A DNA stretch of 64,000 bases, taken from positions 87,607-151,606 of the forward strand of contig NZ_NNBJ01000020.1 of the NCBI RefSeq assembly GCF_002803085.1. The letters are read 5' to 3'. Under the pieces are notes generated by a model. The model was not told where the DNA came from and made no database searches. It worked only from the letters and a program-made list of their open reading frames with translations. Shown here piece by piece: positions 30,820-39,576 of this stretch. Each line of letters begins with the position of its first letter. Within the stretch, counting starts at the first letter, position 1. A program made the translations under genes and the position numbers. This stretch comes from Streptomyces sp. CB01201 (GTDB taxonomy: Bacteria > Actinomycetota > Actinomycetes > Streptomycetales > Streptomycetaceae).

Positions 30820-33537
30820 GTGTTCCACCGCCCCGTCTCCACCCGCCCGAAGACCGCCGCCGTCGCGGTACTCGGGCTGCTCCTCGCCCTGACCGCCGGA
30901 ACCCCGTCGGCCCCGACCGGCGCCCACCCCGTGCATACCCCCGCCACGCCGGTCGACCCGGCCCCGGGCCGCGCGACCCCGCTCGCCGGGTACGCCATCC
31001 GGTCGACGGCCGAGGTCGCCGACCCGGCGGCGGCCGTGTCGAGCCCCGGCTACTCGACGGCGGGCTGGTACCCGGCAGGCGCCCGCTCCACGGTCCTCGC
31101 CGCGCTGCTCGCGGCAGGCAAGTACGGCGACCCCTTCTACTCGACCGACCAGCAGAAGATCCCGAAGGCGGACTTCGCGGTCCCCTGGTGGTACCGCTCG
31201 GACTTCACCGTCGCCGACACCGCACCGCGCACCTACCTCGACTTCAGCGGCGTGATCTCGGCGGCCGATGTCTTCGTCAACGGCAAGCAGGTCGCCGACA
31301 GGAGCGCCGTCACCGGGGCCTACACCCGACACGAGCTGGATGTGAGCGAGTTGGTGAGGGCGGGCACGAACACGGTGGCCTTCCGCATCCAGCCCAACGA
31401 CCCCGCCAAGAACCTCACGATGGGCTGGATCGACTGGCTGCAACCGCCGCCCGACGAGAACATGGGGATCGTCCGCGATGTGCTGATCCGGCGCGGCGGC
31501 CCGGTCGCGCTGCGGGACGCGCATGTGGTGACGGCGCTCACGGTGCCGTCGCTGTCCTCGGCCGAACTGACCGTGAAGGCCCGGGTCCGCAACGAATCGG
31601 CGGCCCCGGTCACCGCGACGGTCTCCGGCACGATCGGTGACATCTCCTTCAGCCAGGACGTGGGGCTCGCCCCGCACGAGTCGAAACCGGTCACCTTCAC
31701 TCCCGTCACCCACCCCCGACTCCGCCTGAGGACACCACAGGTGTGGTGGCCGGCGGGCATGGGCGGCCAGCCGCTCTACGCCCTCGACCTGACCGCGACG
31801 GTCGCGTCCCGCACCTCCGACACCGCCCACGAGTCGTTCGGCATCCGCGATGTGAAGGCTCCGCTCAACGCGGCGGGAGCCCGCCAGTACGCGATCAACG
31901 GGCGTCCGCTCCTGATCAAGGGCGGTGGCTGGTCCCCCGACGAGTATCTGCGCTGGGACCGCACCTATGCGGAGGACCGGCTCAGGTACGCCCTGGACCT
32001 GGGGCTCAACACCATCCGTCTGGAGGGGCACATCGAGCCGGACGAGTTCTTCGAACTGGCCGACCGCTACGGCGTTCTCACCCTGCCCGGCTGGGAGTGC
32101 TGCGACAAATGGGAGGGCCAGGTCAACGGCGCCGAGACGGGCGAGCCCTGGACGGCGGCCGACTACCCGGTCGCGAAGGCGTCCATGGCCGCGGAGGCGG
32201 CCCGTCTGCGCGACCACCCCAGCGTGATCTCCTTCCTGATCGGCAGCGACTTCGCGCCGGACAGGACGATCGAGAAGACGTATGCCGATGCACTGGGCGC
32301 GGCGGACTGGTCGACGCCGGTGATCGCCGCCGCGTCCGACAACGCGGCTCCCATCAGCGGCAGTTCGGGCATGAAGATGACCGGGCCCTACGACTGGGTG
32401 CCGCCCGTCTACTGGTACAACAAGCAGGAGGGCGGAGCCACCGGCTTCAACTCCGAGACCAGCGCGGGCCCTGACATCCCCACGCTCGACACCCTGCGTC
32501 GCATGCTGTCGCCGGCCGAGCTCGACACCCTGTGGCGGTCCCCCTCGGCGAAGCAGTACCACCGCTCCCCCTCGGCCACCTTCGCCACGCTCAAGCTGTA
32601 CGACGACGCCCTGGCCGGGCGCTACGGCGCCCCGGCCGGCCTCGACGACTACGTGCGCAAGGCGCAGCTCGCGCAGTACGAGAACGTACGGGCCCAGTTC
32701 GAGGCGTACGGCCGCAACGCCAAGGACGCCTCGAAGCCCTCGACCGGCGTCGTGTACTGGATGTTCAACAGCGGGTGGACCTCCCTGCACTGGCAGTTGA
32801 CGGACCGTTATCTGGACCAGGGCGGCGCCTACTTCGGCGCGAAGAAGGCGAACGAGCCGCTGCACATCCAGTACTCCTACGACAACCGTGCGGTGACCGT
32901 GGTCAACAGCCGTCCGGCCGCGGCCTCCGGACTGACCGCGCGCGTCTCGCTGTTCACTCCCGAAGGCATCCGGAAGTACGACCGGACCGCGACGGGCCTG
33001 AACGTCGCCGGCGACGGCGCGAGCACCACGGCTCTGACGGTTCCCGCCTCGGTGGGCGGCCTCCCGGCGACCTATCTGGCGAAGCTCGTCCTCAGCGACG
33101 GCTCGGGCCGGGAGGTGAGCCGCAATGTGTACTGGCTCTCCACCGAGCCCGACACGCTCGACTACGCCCACACCGACTGGTTCCACACCCCCACCACGAC
33201 CTACGCCGACCTCACGGGCCTGGCGGCGATGCCGAAGGCGGAGGTGACCGCGTCGGGCGTGACCACGACGGGCACGGACGGCACGTCGACGACGACGGTG
33301 ACCTTGCGGAACACGGGCCCCGGTCCGGCCCCGGCGCTCCTCACGGACGTACACCTGGTGGACCCGAAGGGCACCCCGGTCCTGCCGGTCCGCTGGTCGG
33401 ACAACCAGGTGACCCTGTGGCCCGGCGAATCGGCGACCCTGACCGCGACCTACCGCACCACGGACCTGCACGGTGCGGCGCCGCGGCTGCGGGTGTCCGG
33501 GTGGAACGTACCGACGGCGACGGTGGCGGGCGGTTGA
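30820..33537 (+). CDS. csxA: Secreted exo-beta-D-glucosaminidase (GH2, CsxA subfamily)
   Basis: A 905-residue secreted GH2 enzyme, expected to release glucosamine from the non-reducing end of chitosan oligomers. After a signal peptide (about 1-35) come a sugar-binding jelly-roll domain (WYRSDFTVADTAPRTYLDFSGVISAADVFVNG), Ig-like domain, TIM barrel and C-terminal beta domains. In place of the GH2 NE motif it has SFLIGSD with Asp477, and the nucleophile is Glu546 in FNSETSAG; this Asp/Glu pair about 70 residues apart is the CsxA-subfamily arrangement. GTG 30820 has GGGAG upstream. It is probably controlled by the adjacent ROK regulator through the shared 17-bp element. Confidence 0.85.
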   Translation: MFHRPVSTRPKTAAVAVLGLLLALTAGTPSAPTGAHPVHTPATPVDPAPGRATPLAGYAIRSTAEVADPAAAVSSPGYSTAGWYPAGARSTVLAALLAAGKYGDPFYSTDQQKIPKADFAVPWWYRSDFTVADTAPRTYLDFSGVISAADVFVNGKQVADRSAVTGAYTRHELDVSELVRAGTNTVAFRIQPNDPAKNLTMGWIDWLQPPPDENMGIVRDVLIRRGGPVALRDAHVVTALTVPSLSSAELTVKARVRNESAAPVTATVSGTIGDISFSQDVGLAPHESKPVTFTPVTHPRLRLRTPQVWWPAGMGGQPLYALDLTATVASRTSDTAHESFGIRDVKAPLNAAGARQYAINGRPLLIKGGGWSPDEYLRWDRTYAEDRLRYALDLGLNTIRLEGHIEPDEFFELADRYGVLTLPGWECCDKWEGQVNGAETGEPWTAADYPVAKASMAAEAARLRDHPSVISFLIGSDFAPDRTIEKTYADALGAADWSTPVIAAASDNAAPISGSSGMKMTGPYDWVPPVYWYNKQEGGATGFNSETSAGPDIPTLDTLRRMLSPAELDTLWRSPSAKQYHRSPSATFATLKLYDDALAGRYGAPAGLDDYVRKAQLAQYENVRAQFEAYGRNAKDASKPSTGVVYWMFNSGWTSLHWQLTDRYLDQGGAYFGAKKANEPLHIQYSYDNRAVTVVNSRPAAASGLTARVSLFTPEGIRKYDRTATGLNVAGDGASTTALTVPASVGGLPATYLAKLVLSDGSGREVSRNVYWLSTEPDTLDYAHTDWFHTPTTTYADLTGLAAMPKAEVTASGVTTTGTDGTSTTTVTLRNTGPGPAPALLTDVHLVDPKGTPVLPVRWSDNQVTLWPGESATLTATYRTTDLHGAAPRLRVSGWNVPTATVAGG

Positions 33538-33572
33538 CCGGGGCTCGCGCTCGCCCTGCCCATCCGTTCCGA

Positions 33573-33614
33573 ACTCCAACTCTGACTCCAACGCTGACTC
33601 TGACTCCAACTCCA
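33573..33614. repeat. Degenerate hexanucleotide repeat
   Basis: About seven tandem 6-bp units of the form (G/A)ACTC(C/T) or GCTGAC between the convergent glucosaminidase and GH18 genes. Untranslated in the preferred annotation. Confidence 0.6.
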
Positions 33615-33631
33615 GCCGGATCCGGCCATGT

Positions 33632-34690
33632 TCAGGCCCGTCCCAGGACCGGCCACACCGCGGGGTCCTCGAAATTGAGGGCCCAGATCGCGGTGTGGTG
33701 GACGCCGTAGCGGCTCAGGACCGGCAGGTCCGCGGTGATGCCCGCCGCGTCCTGGTACCAGACCTGCCGGACGGCGCCGTCCTCCTCGTAGGTGAAGTGG
33801 GGCGTGCCGGAATCGGGGTCGAGACGGTACGGGGCGCCCTTCGCCGCGCGCAGGGCCTCGGCCTCCTTCCAGGTCACGTGGCGGGTCTTCCCGCCTTCCA
33901 CCCAGTCCCAGCCGTACGCGGGCACGCCCATTTCCAGGCGGTCGGCGGGGATCAGCGCGGTGGCCCGGCGCAGGATGTCGTCGTACCACCGGGGGCTGGC
34001 CAGCGGGCCCGCTTCGCCGCCCCGCCAGTGCAGGTCGTACCCCATGATGCGGACCCGGTCCGCGACCCGGCCGAGCGCCGCGTAGTCCCAGATCCGTCCG
34101 GTGGTCGCGGTCTGCGGGGACACCGTGAGCACGCAGCTCTTGGCCAACGCGCGCAGTCGGCCGCACAGTTCGCCGGCGAAGGCGGCGTAGGCGGCGCGCA
34201 CCGTGAGGTAGTCGGCCTCGCCGGTCGGGGCGATCGACTCGTAGTCGATGTCGATCCCGTCGTACGCCCGGCTGCGCACCAGGGCGAGCAGCGCCTCCAC
34301 ATGGGTGGTCCGCGTGGCCGGGTCCGTGAGGATCTCCGCCAGTTCGCCCGCCTTCAGCGTCTCCATGACGGTCGGCACGACCTTGATGCCCGCCTGGTGC
34401 AGGCCGTCGATGATGCGGGTCTCGCCCGCGCCGGGGTGGCCGTCGATCCGGTCGGCCGCCTTCGCCTGGTACCAGAACGGGCTGACGGTGTGCAGTTGGG
34501 CGGCGTGCCGCAGCACATCGGCGTACGCGCCCTCCTGGTCCCAGTACGGAAGCCAGCCGGAGACGGTGCGCGGCAGGGCCGGCGGGAGCGGTTCTCCGGC
34601 GCGTGCCGGGGAGTGGAGGAGGGCGGTCAGGGTCGCGGCGGTGGCGCACAGGGCGGCGAGGCGCGTTCGGGCGGCGGAGCGGAGGGCCAT
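33632..34690 (-). CDS. Secreted GH18-family glycoside hydrolase
   Basis: A 352-residue exported protein with a signal peptide (about 1-31, cut near ARA) and one GH18 TIM barrel. The catalytic motif is DGIDIDYE with Glu151; VSGWLPYWDQ, VKVVPTV-type strands, RIMGYDLHWRG and the closing HHTAIWALNFED fit the family. This subgroup (short, no binding domain) resembles spore-germination or cell-wall GH18 proteins more than true chitinases, so the substrate could be chitin oligomers or peptidoglycan. ATG 34690 is chosen at the signal peptide. It converges on csxA. Confidence 0.8.
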   Translation of the reverse strand: MALRSAARTRLAALCATAATLTALLHSPARAGEPLPPALPRTVSGWLPYWDQEGAYADVLRHAAQLHTVSPFWYQAKAADRIDGHPGAGETRIIDGLHQAGIKVVPTVMETLKAGELAEILTDPATRTTHVEALLALVRSRAYDGIDIDYESIAPTGEADYLTVRAAYAAFAGELCGRLRALAKSCVLTVSPQTATTGRIWDYAALGRVADRVRIMGYDLHWRGGEAGPLASPRWYDDILRRATALIPADRLEMGVPAYGWDWVEGGKTRHVTWKEAEALRAAKGAPYRLDPDSGTPHFTYEEDGAVRQVWYQDAAGITADLPVLSRYGVHHTAIWALNFEDPAVWPVLGRA

Positions 34691-34761
34691 GCGTCCGAGC
34701 CTGCGGCCCGGCCGGCCCACCCGCTCCACGCATTGGGCCGTACAGGCCCTACGGTGTCCGG

Positions 34762-35223
34762 ATGACCGCTTATCTCGACGACCACACCGACCGCCCGCCG
34801 CTGCCCGGCCAGAGCGGCCCGAGCGCCACCAGCCAGGCCGATCCCCATGACGTGGCGGCCGTGCGCATGGACTACGCCCCCGACCGCGACGGGGACCCCG
34901 ATCCCGGCGAGATCGTGTGGACATGGGTGCCGTTCGAGGAGAACGACGGGCGGGGCAAGGACCGGCCGGTGCTCGTCGTGGCCCGCGAGGCGGCCGGCAC
35001 GCTGCTCGCCGTGCAGCTGTCCAGCAAGCGGCACGACCACGACCGCGAATGGGTGCCGATCGGCGTCGGCCCGTGGGACCGGGAGGGCCGCGAGTCCTGG
35101 GTCGACCTCGACCGGGTGCTGCGACTGCACGAACAGGGCATGCGCCGCGAGGCCTGCGCTCTGGACCTGCCCCGCTTCGCCGTGGTCGCGCAGCGGCTGC
35201 GGGAGCGGTACGGCTGGCGCTAG
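34762..35223 (+). CDS. PemK/MazF-like toxin-family protein
   Basis: A 153-residue protein. After about 45 charged, disordered residues comes an SH3-like barrel: GEIVWTWVPFEENDGRGKDRPVLVVARE matches the start of PemK/MazF/Kid folds (GxIvwvdf...gkgRPvlVv), followed by QLSSKRHDHDREWVPIG and ESWVDLDRVLRLHE. Family members are mRNA endonucleases, but no antitoxin gene is beside it, so it may be a domesticated or regulatory member. Confidence 0.7.
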   Translation: MTAYLDDHTDRPPLPGQSGPSATSQADPHDVAAVRMDYAPDRDGDPDPGEIVWTWVPFEENDGRGKDRPVLVVAREAAGTLLAVQLSSKRHDHDREWVPIGVGPWDREGRESWVDLDRVLRLHEQGMRREACALDLPRFAVVAQRLRERYGWR

Positions 35224-35235
35224 ACCGCCTCGTTG

Positions 35236-35287
35236 CGGGCCGAGGCCCCTGCCCGCCGCCACCGCTCCGGGCGGGGGCCTCGGCCCG
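35236..35287. terminator. Bidirectional terminator between PemK-like and PARG-like genes
   Basis: Stem of about 20 bp (35236-35255 with 35268-35287) containing a single G-U pair and a 12-nt loop, between convergent genes. Confidence 0.8.
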
Positions 35288-35311
35288 GGCGCAGGGGCTC
35301 CGCGCGCACCG

Positions 35312-36133
35312 CTATTTCCAGGCGCGTTCGAACGCACGCAACGTGGCCCGCTCGCTGCTCCGGTCGAGGACCGCGAAGACGACCTCGTCGAAATGGGCCG
35401 CGAACCGGCCCTGTCCCGTCAGGTGGGTGCGGAAGGCCCCGGCCACCCGCGCCGGGTCGTTGCGGAACACCCCGCAGCCCCAGGCGCCGAGCACCAGACG
35501 CCGGTAGCCGTGCAGGGCCGCCGTCTCCAGGACCCGTTCGGCCCGCGCGTCCAGGACGGGCCCGATGCGGGGCACGGCTTCGGGCGTACGGGATCTGATC
35601 ACTCCCGCGTTCGGCGCCGGCGAGGTCAGGAAGCCCACCTGGTAGGGCGTCTCAAGGAACCGGCCGCGGTCGTCGCGGAACACCGGGACGCCGGGCGAGT
35701 GGATGACCCGGTCGGTGTAGAACACATCCCGGTCGGCCCGGTGGTGGGCGTAGAAGTCCGGGACGCGCAGCAGCGTGGCGTACAGGGCGGAGGAGCGGCA
35801 GAGCGCCTCCTCCTGGGCCTGGGCTCCGTTGAGGAAACCGCCGCCGGGGTTGCGTGCGGAGGCGAAGGTGAGTACCGCGACCCTGCCCGTGCCGTCCTCG
35901 TCCACCATCCGCCGGGCCGCGTCGAGGCTGCTCTCCGGGGTGACCTCGATCCGGGTCGCGCGATCGCGGTCGGGGGTGACGGGGACCGGGTCCGGACCGT
36001 GCAGGGTGGTTCCGGCGAGGGCGGCCGCCACCGGCTCGGCGATCGAGACCGTACGGCCGCTTCCGGTCGCGTACCGGCCGATGTCGGTGATCTCCACCGT
36101 GTGGCGGGCAATCGCGCGCAATCGTACACTCAT
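35312..36133 (-). CDS. TIGR02452 family protein, bacterial PARG-like macrodomain
   Basis: A 273-residue protein with the bacterial poly(ADP-ribose) glycohydrolase signature: ARNPGGGFLNGAQAQEEAL gives the GGG (97-99) and catalytic QEE (107-109) segments. LGAWGCGVFRNDPARVAGAF near the end is the second conserved macrodomain block. It probably removes ADP-ribose from proteins or metabolites. The start MSVRLRAIAR at 36133 is typical of the family; ATG 36142 is also in frame. It is divergent from the ergothioneine operon. Confidence 0.85.
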   Translation of the reverse strand: MSVRLRAIARHTVEITDIGRYATGSGRTVSIAEPVAAALAGTTLHGPDPVPVTPDRDRATRIEVTPESSLDAARRMVDEDGTGRVAVLTFASARNPGGGFLNGAQAQEEALCRSSALYATLLRVPDFYAHHRADRDVFYTDRVIHSPGVPVFRDDRGRFLETPYQVGFLTSPAPNAGVIRSRTPEAVPRIGPVLDARAERVLETAALHGYRRLVLGAWGCGVFRNDPARVAGAFRTHLTGQGRFAAHFDEVVFAVLDRSSERATLRAFERAWK

Positions 36134-36159
36134 GAACGGCATCGTGAACGTGTGCGAAA

Positions 36160-36172
36160 GATTGTCGCAATC
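36160..36172. promoter_or_regulatory. Palindrome in the PARG/egtA divergent region
   Basis: GATTG-TCG-CAATC, a perfect 5-bp inverted repeat in an AT-richer patch 27 bases upstream of the PARG-like start and about 100 upstream of egtA. Candidate operator. Confidence 0.35.
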
Positions 36173-36272
36173 GAATATCCGCCCGGGGAGGCGCTCTTGT
36201 GCGCGGCGGCGGCGAAGACTTAGGTGAGACGCCAGGTGTATCCGAGCCCCCCGGAAAGGCGGACATCCGCCC

Positions 36273-37526
36273 ATGACCGCAGGTGAGTTGACCGAGACAG
36301 AGGCCGAGGACCTGCTGCGATGTATCTGCTTCAAGACGGGTCCGCCACGCACGGTGGGCGTGGAGCTGGAATGGCTCGTCCACGATCTGCACGACCCCAG
36401 GCTCCCCGTCCCGCACGACCGGCTCCGATCCGCTTACGCGGCGCTGCGCACGCTGCCGGTGCGCACGCCCCTCACCGTCGAACCCGGCGGTCAGCTTGAG
36501 CTCAGCTCGCTGCCCGCCGCATCCCTCATGGAGTGCGTCTCCACCGTCTCCGCGGATCTGATGGCGGTCCGCGGCGCCCTCAAGGAACGCGGTCTCGCCC
36601 TCGTCGGTCTGGGCCAGGAACCCTGGCAGCCCCCGCGCCGCATGCTGCGCGAGGCCCGGTACGACGCCATGGAAGCCCGATTCGACCGAACGGGCCCCGC
36701 GGGCCGGGCCATGATGTGCTCCTCGGCCTCCGTGCAGGTCTGCCTCGACGCCGGGTACGAGGAGCCCGGCCCGCTCGGCTTCGGGCGGCGCTGGCTGATG
36801 GCCCATCTGCTGGGGCCGGTCCTGGTCGCCGCATTCGCCAACTCCCCCGTGCAGCACGGCAGATCGACCGGCTGGCGCTCGGTCCGGCAGGCCAATTGGG
36901 CCGACATCGACCCGGTGTTCGCGCTCGCCCCGCCACTCCACGACCCGCCGCGAGCGTCCTGGGCGGCCCACGTGATGGACGCCCCGGTCATGTGCGTACG
37001 GTCCGACCACGGCCCGTGGTCCGCCCCGCCGGGCCTCACGTTCCGGCAGTGGCTGCGCACCAAGGCGCCGCGGCCACCCACCCGCACCGATCTCGACTAC
37101 CACCTGACCACCCTGTTCCCGCCGGTCCGCCCGCGCGGCCACCTGGAACTGCGCATGATCGACGCGCAGCCCGGCGAGCACGGATGGACCGTGCCGCTCG
37201 CCGTGACCACCGCGCTTTTCGACGATCCGGAGGCCGCCGAGTTCGCCTATCGGACCGTCAAACCCCTGGCCGAGCGCGCCGGTTCGCTGACCGCGCCGCG
37301 CAATCCGCTCTGGCACGCGGCGGCCCGCGACGGTCTCACCGACCCCGAGCTGCGCGAGGCGGCCACGGCCTGTTTCGCGGCGGCGCTCGGCGCGCTCCCC
37401 CGGCTCGGCGCCGCCCCGGACCTTCTGGACCGGGTGGCCGACTTCACCGATCGCTACGTCGTACGGGGCCGATGTCCGGCCGACGACACCCCCTCGCCCG
37501 CCGCACCGAAGGACCTGAGCCCATGA
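36273..37526 (+). CDS. egtA: Glutamate-cysteine ligase EgtA (ergothioneine biosynthesis)
   Basis: A 417-residue ATP-dependent ligase joining glutamate and cysteine to give gamma-glutamylcysteine, the sulfur donor for EgtB. Marker segments: VGVELEWLVHD near the N-terminus, TVEPGGQLELSS, MMCSSASVQVCLD, and HLELRMIDAQP. Length and motifs match actinobacterial EgtA. It is the first gene of egtABCD, ending in an ATGA overlap with egtB, and is preceded by a divergent promoter region. Confidence 0.95.
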   Translation: MTAGELTETEAEDLLRCICFKTGPPRTVGVELEWLVHDLHDPRLPVPHDRLRSAYAALRTLPVRTPLTVEPGGQLELSSLPAASLMECVSTVSADLMAVRGALKERGLALVGLGQEPWQPPRRMLREARYDAMEARFDRTGPAGRAMMCSSASVQVCLDAGYEEPGPLGFGRRWLMAHLLGPVLVAAFANSPVQHGRSTGWRSVRQANWADIDPVFALAPPLHDPPRASWAAHVMDAPVMCVRSDHGPWSAPPGLTFRQWLRTKAPRPPTRTDLDYHLTTLFPPVRPRGHLELRMIDAQPGEHGWTVPLAVTTALFDDPEAAEFAYRTVKPLAERAGSLTAPRNPLWHAAARDGLTDPELREAATACFAAALGALPRLGAAPDLLDRVADFTDRYVVRGRCPADDTPSPAAPKDLSP

Positions 37527-38824
37527 CCGACCCGGAGCTGCTCAGGGCCCGCGCCCTGACAGCGCTCACCGCTGCGCGCGCCCGCACCGGCACGCTCACC
37601 TCCACCGTCGACGACCACGAACTGACCGCGCAGCACTCGCCGTTGATGTCCCCGCTCGTCTGGGACCTCGCGCACATCGGCAACCAGGAGGAGCAGTGGC
37701 TGCTGCGTGCCGTCGCCGGCCAGGACGCGATCCGGCCCGAGATCGACTCCCTCTACGACGCCTTCGAGCATCCCCGCGCCGCCCGCCCCACCCTGCCGCT
37801 GCTCGCCCCCGCCGAGGCGCGCCGGTACGCCGCCGATGTGCGGGGCCGGGCCCTGGACGTGCTGGAGAGCACCCCGCTGCGCGGTGGCCCGCTGACGGAT
37901 GCCGCCTTCGCCTTCGGCATGATCGCCCAGCATGAACAGCAGCACGACGAGACCATGCTGATCACCCATCAGCTGCGGTCGGGCCCTGTCGCGCTCACCG
38001 CTCCCGAGCCGCCGACCGGCACCACCGACGGCCTGCCCGCCGAAGTGCTCGTCCCCGGCGGCCCGTTCACCATGGGCACCTCGACCGAGCCCTGGGCGCT
38101 GGACAACGAGCGCCCCGCCCACCGTCGCGCGGTGTCCGCCTTCCATCTCGACACGGCCCCGGTGACCTGCGGCGCCTACCTCCGCTTCATGGCGGACGGC
38201 GGCTACCGCGAGGAGCGCTGGTGGGAGCCGGCGGGCTGGGCGATGGTCCGCGAACACGCTCTGGACGCACCGCTGTTCTGGCGGCAGGAAGGCGGCCAGT
38301 GGCTGCGGCGCCGCTTCGGGGTGACCGAGCCGGTGCCGCTGGACGAGCCCGTCCTGCACGTCAGCTGGTACGAGGCCGACGCCTACGCCCGCTGGGCCGG
38401 GCGGCGCCTGCCGACCGAGGCCGAGTGGGAGAAGGCGGCCCGCCACGACCCGGCCTCGGGCCGCTCGCGCCGCTACCCCTGGGGCGACGGCGACCCGACC
38501 GCGGCCCACGCCAACCTCGGCCAGCGCCATCTGCGCCCCGCCTCCGCCGGCGCCTACCCCGAGGGTCAGTCCCCCTTGGGCGTGCGGCAGTTGATGGGCG
38601 ATGTGTGGGAGTGGACGTCGAGCGACTTCCTGCCCTACCCGGGGTTCGTGGCCTTCCCCTATCGCGAGTACTCGGAGGTGTTCTTCGGCCCCGGGCACAA
38701 GGTGCTGCGCGGCGGAGCGTTCTCCGTCGACGAGGTCGCCTGCCGGGGGACGTTCCGCAACTGGGACCTGCCGGTGCGCCGCCAGATCTTCGCGGGCTTC
38801 CGTACCGCACGGGACGCGGCCTGA
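37523..38824 (+). CDS. egtB: EgtB, non-heme iron sulfoxide synthase
   Basis: A 433-residue mononuclear iron enzyme coupling gamma-glutamylcysteine (or cysteine) with hercynine and oxygen. The N-terminal DinB-like domain supplies the iron ligands: His51 in DLAHIGNQEEQ, and His137 and His141 in AQHEQQHDE. The C-terminal FGE/sulfatase-modifying-like domain starts at VLVPGGPFTMGT and includes LPTEAEWEKAAR and GDVWEWTSSDF. The start overlaps egtA (ATGA) and the stop overlaps egtC (TGATG), so the genes are translationally coupled. Confidence 0.95.
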   Translation: MTDPELLRARALTALTAARARTGTLTSTVDDHELTAQHSPLMSPLVWDLAHIGNQEEQWLLRAVAGQDAIRPEIDSLYDAFEHPRAARPTLPLLAPAEARRYAADVRGRALDVLESTPLRGGPLTDAAFAFGMIAQHEQQHDETMLITHQLRSGPVALTAPEPPTGTTDGLPAEVLVPGGPFTMGTSTEPWALDNERPAHRRAVSAFHLDTAPVTCGAYLRFMADGGYREERWWEPAGWAMVREHALDAPLFWRQEGGQWLRRRFGVTEPVPLDEPVLHVSWYEADAYARWAGRRLPTEAEWEKAARHDPASGRSRRYPWGDGDPTAAHANLGQRHLRPASAGAYPEGQSPLGVRQLMGDVWEWTSSDFLPYPGFVAFPYREYSEVFFGPGHKVLRGGAFSVDEVACRGTFRNWDLPVRRQIFAGFRTARDAA

Positions 38825-39576
38825 TGTGCCGTCATATTGCTTATACAGGACCGCCTTTGACGCTCGGCGAGCTGCTCGTGGGGCCGCCGCACGGCCTGCA
38901 CCGGCAGTCGTGGGCGCCGCGCCGCCAGCGCTACGGCACGGTCAACGCCGACGGCTTCGGAGTCGGCTGGTACGCGGAGGGCGACCCCGCACCGGCCCGC
39001 TACCGGCGGGCCGGGCCGATCTGGGCCGACCCGAACTTCGCGGACCTGGCCCGGGTGGTGCGCACCGGAACGCTGCTCGCGGCGGTCCGGGACGCCACCG
39101 AGCCGGGCGCGGACGGCGAGGCGGCCGCCGCTCCGTTCGCCGCCGGGCGCCGGCTGTTCAGCCACAACGGCGCCCTGCGGGGCTGGCCCGCAAGCGTGGC
39201 GGGGCTCGCCGCGGCACTGCCCGCCGAAGCCCTGCTGCGCCTGGAGGCGCGCTGCGACTCGGCGTTCGTATGGGCGCTGGTCCTGAACCGCCTGGACAGC
39301 GGAGACGAGCCCGGGCAGGCGCTGGCCGACACCGTCGTCGAACTGGCCGCCGCGGCACCCGGCTCGCGGCTGAACCTGCTGCTCACCGACGGCGGGACCA
39401 TCGCGGCGACCGCCTGGGGCGACACCCTCTGGTATCGGCACGAGCCCGGCCGTTCCACCGTCGTCGCCTCCGAGCCCTACGACGACGATCCGCACTGGCG
39501 CGAGGTGCCCGACCGCACCCTGCTGACCGCCAGCCGCACCGATGTCCTCCTCACCCCCCTCAAGGAGTCCCCGTAG
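38824..39576 (+). CDS. egtC: EgtC, gamma-glutamyl hercynyl-cysteine sulfoxide hydrolase
   Basis: A 250-residue Ntn-type glutamine amidotransferase-like hydrolase that removes the glutamyl group after the EgtB step. MCRHIAYTGPP gives the N-terminal nucleophile Cys2; NADGFGVGWY and SHNGALRGW are class-II amidotransferase motifs. The ATG lies in a TGATG junction with egtB and its TAG overlaps the GTG of egtD. Confidence 0.95.
   Translation: MCRHIAYTGPPLTLGELLVGPPHGLHRQSWAPRRQRYGTVNADGFGVGWYAEGDPAPARYRRAGPIWADPNFADLARVVRTGTLLAAVRDATEPGADGEAAAAPFAAGRRLFSHNGALRGWPASVAGLAAALPAEALLRLEARCDSAFVWALVLNRLDSGDEPGQALADTVVELAAAAPGSRLNLLLTDGGTIAATAWGDTLWYRHEPGRSTVVASEPYDDDPHWREVPDRTLLTASRTDVLLTPLKESP

Noticed and set aside
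36533..37522. N-terminal extension of EgtB over egtA
   Set aside because: The frame stays open, but the Arg-rich translation is unlike any EgtB; the true start is the ATGA overlap at 37523.
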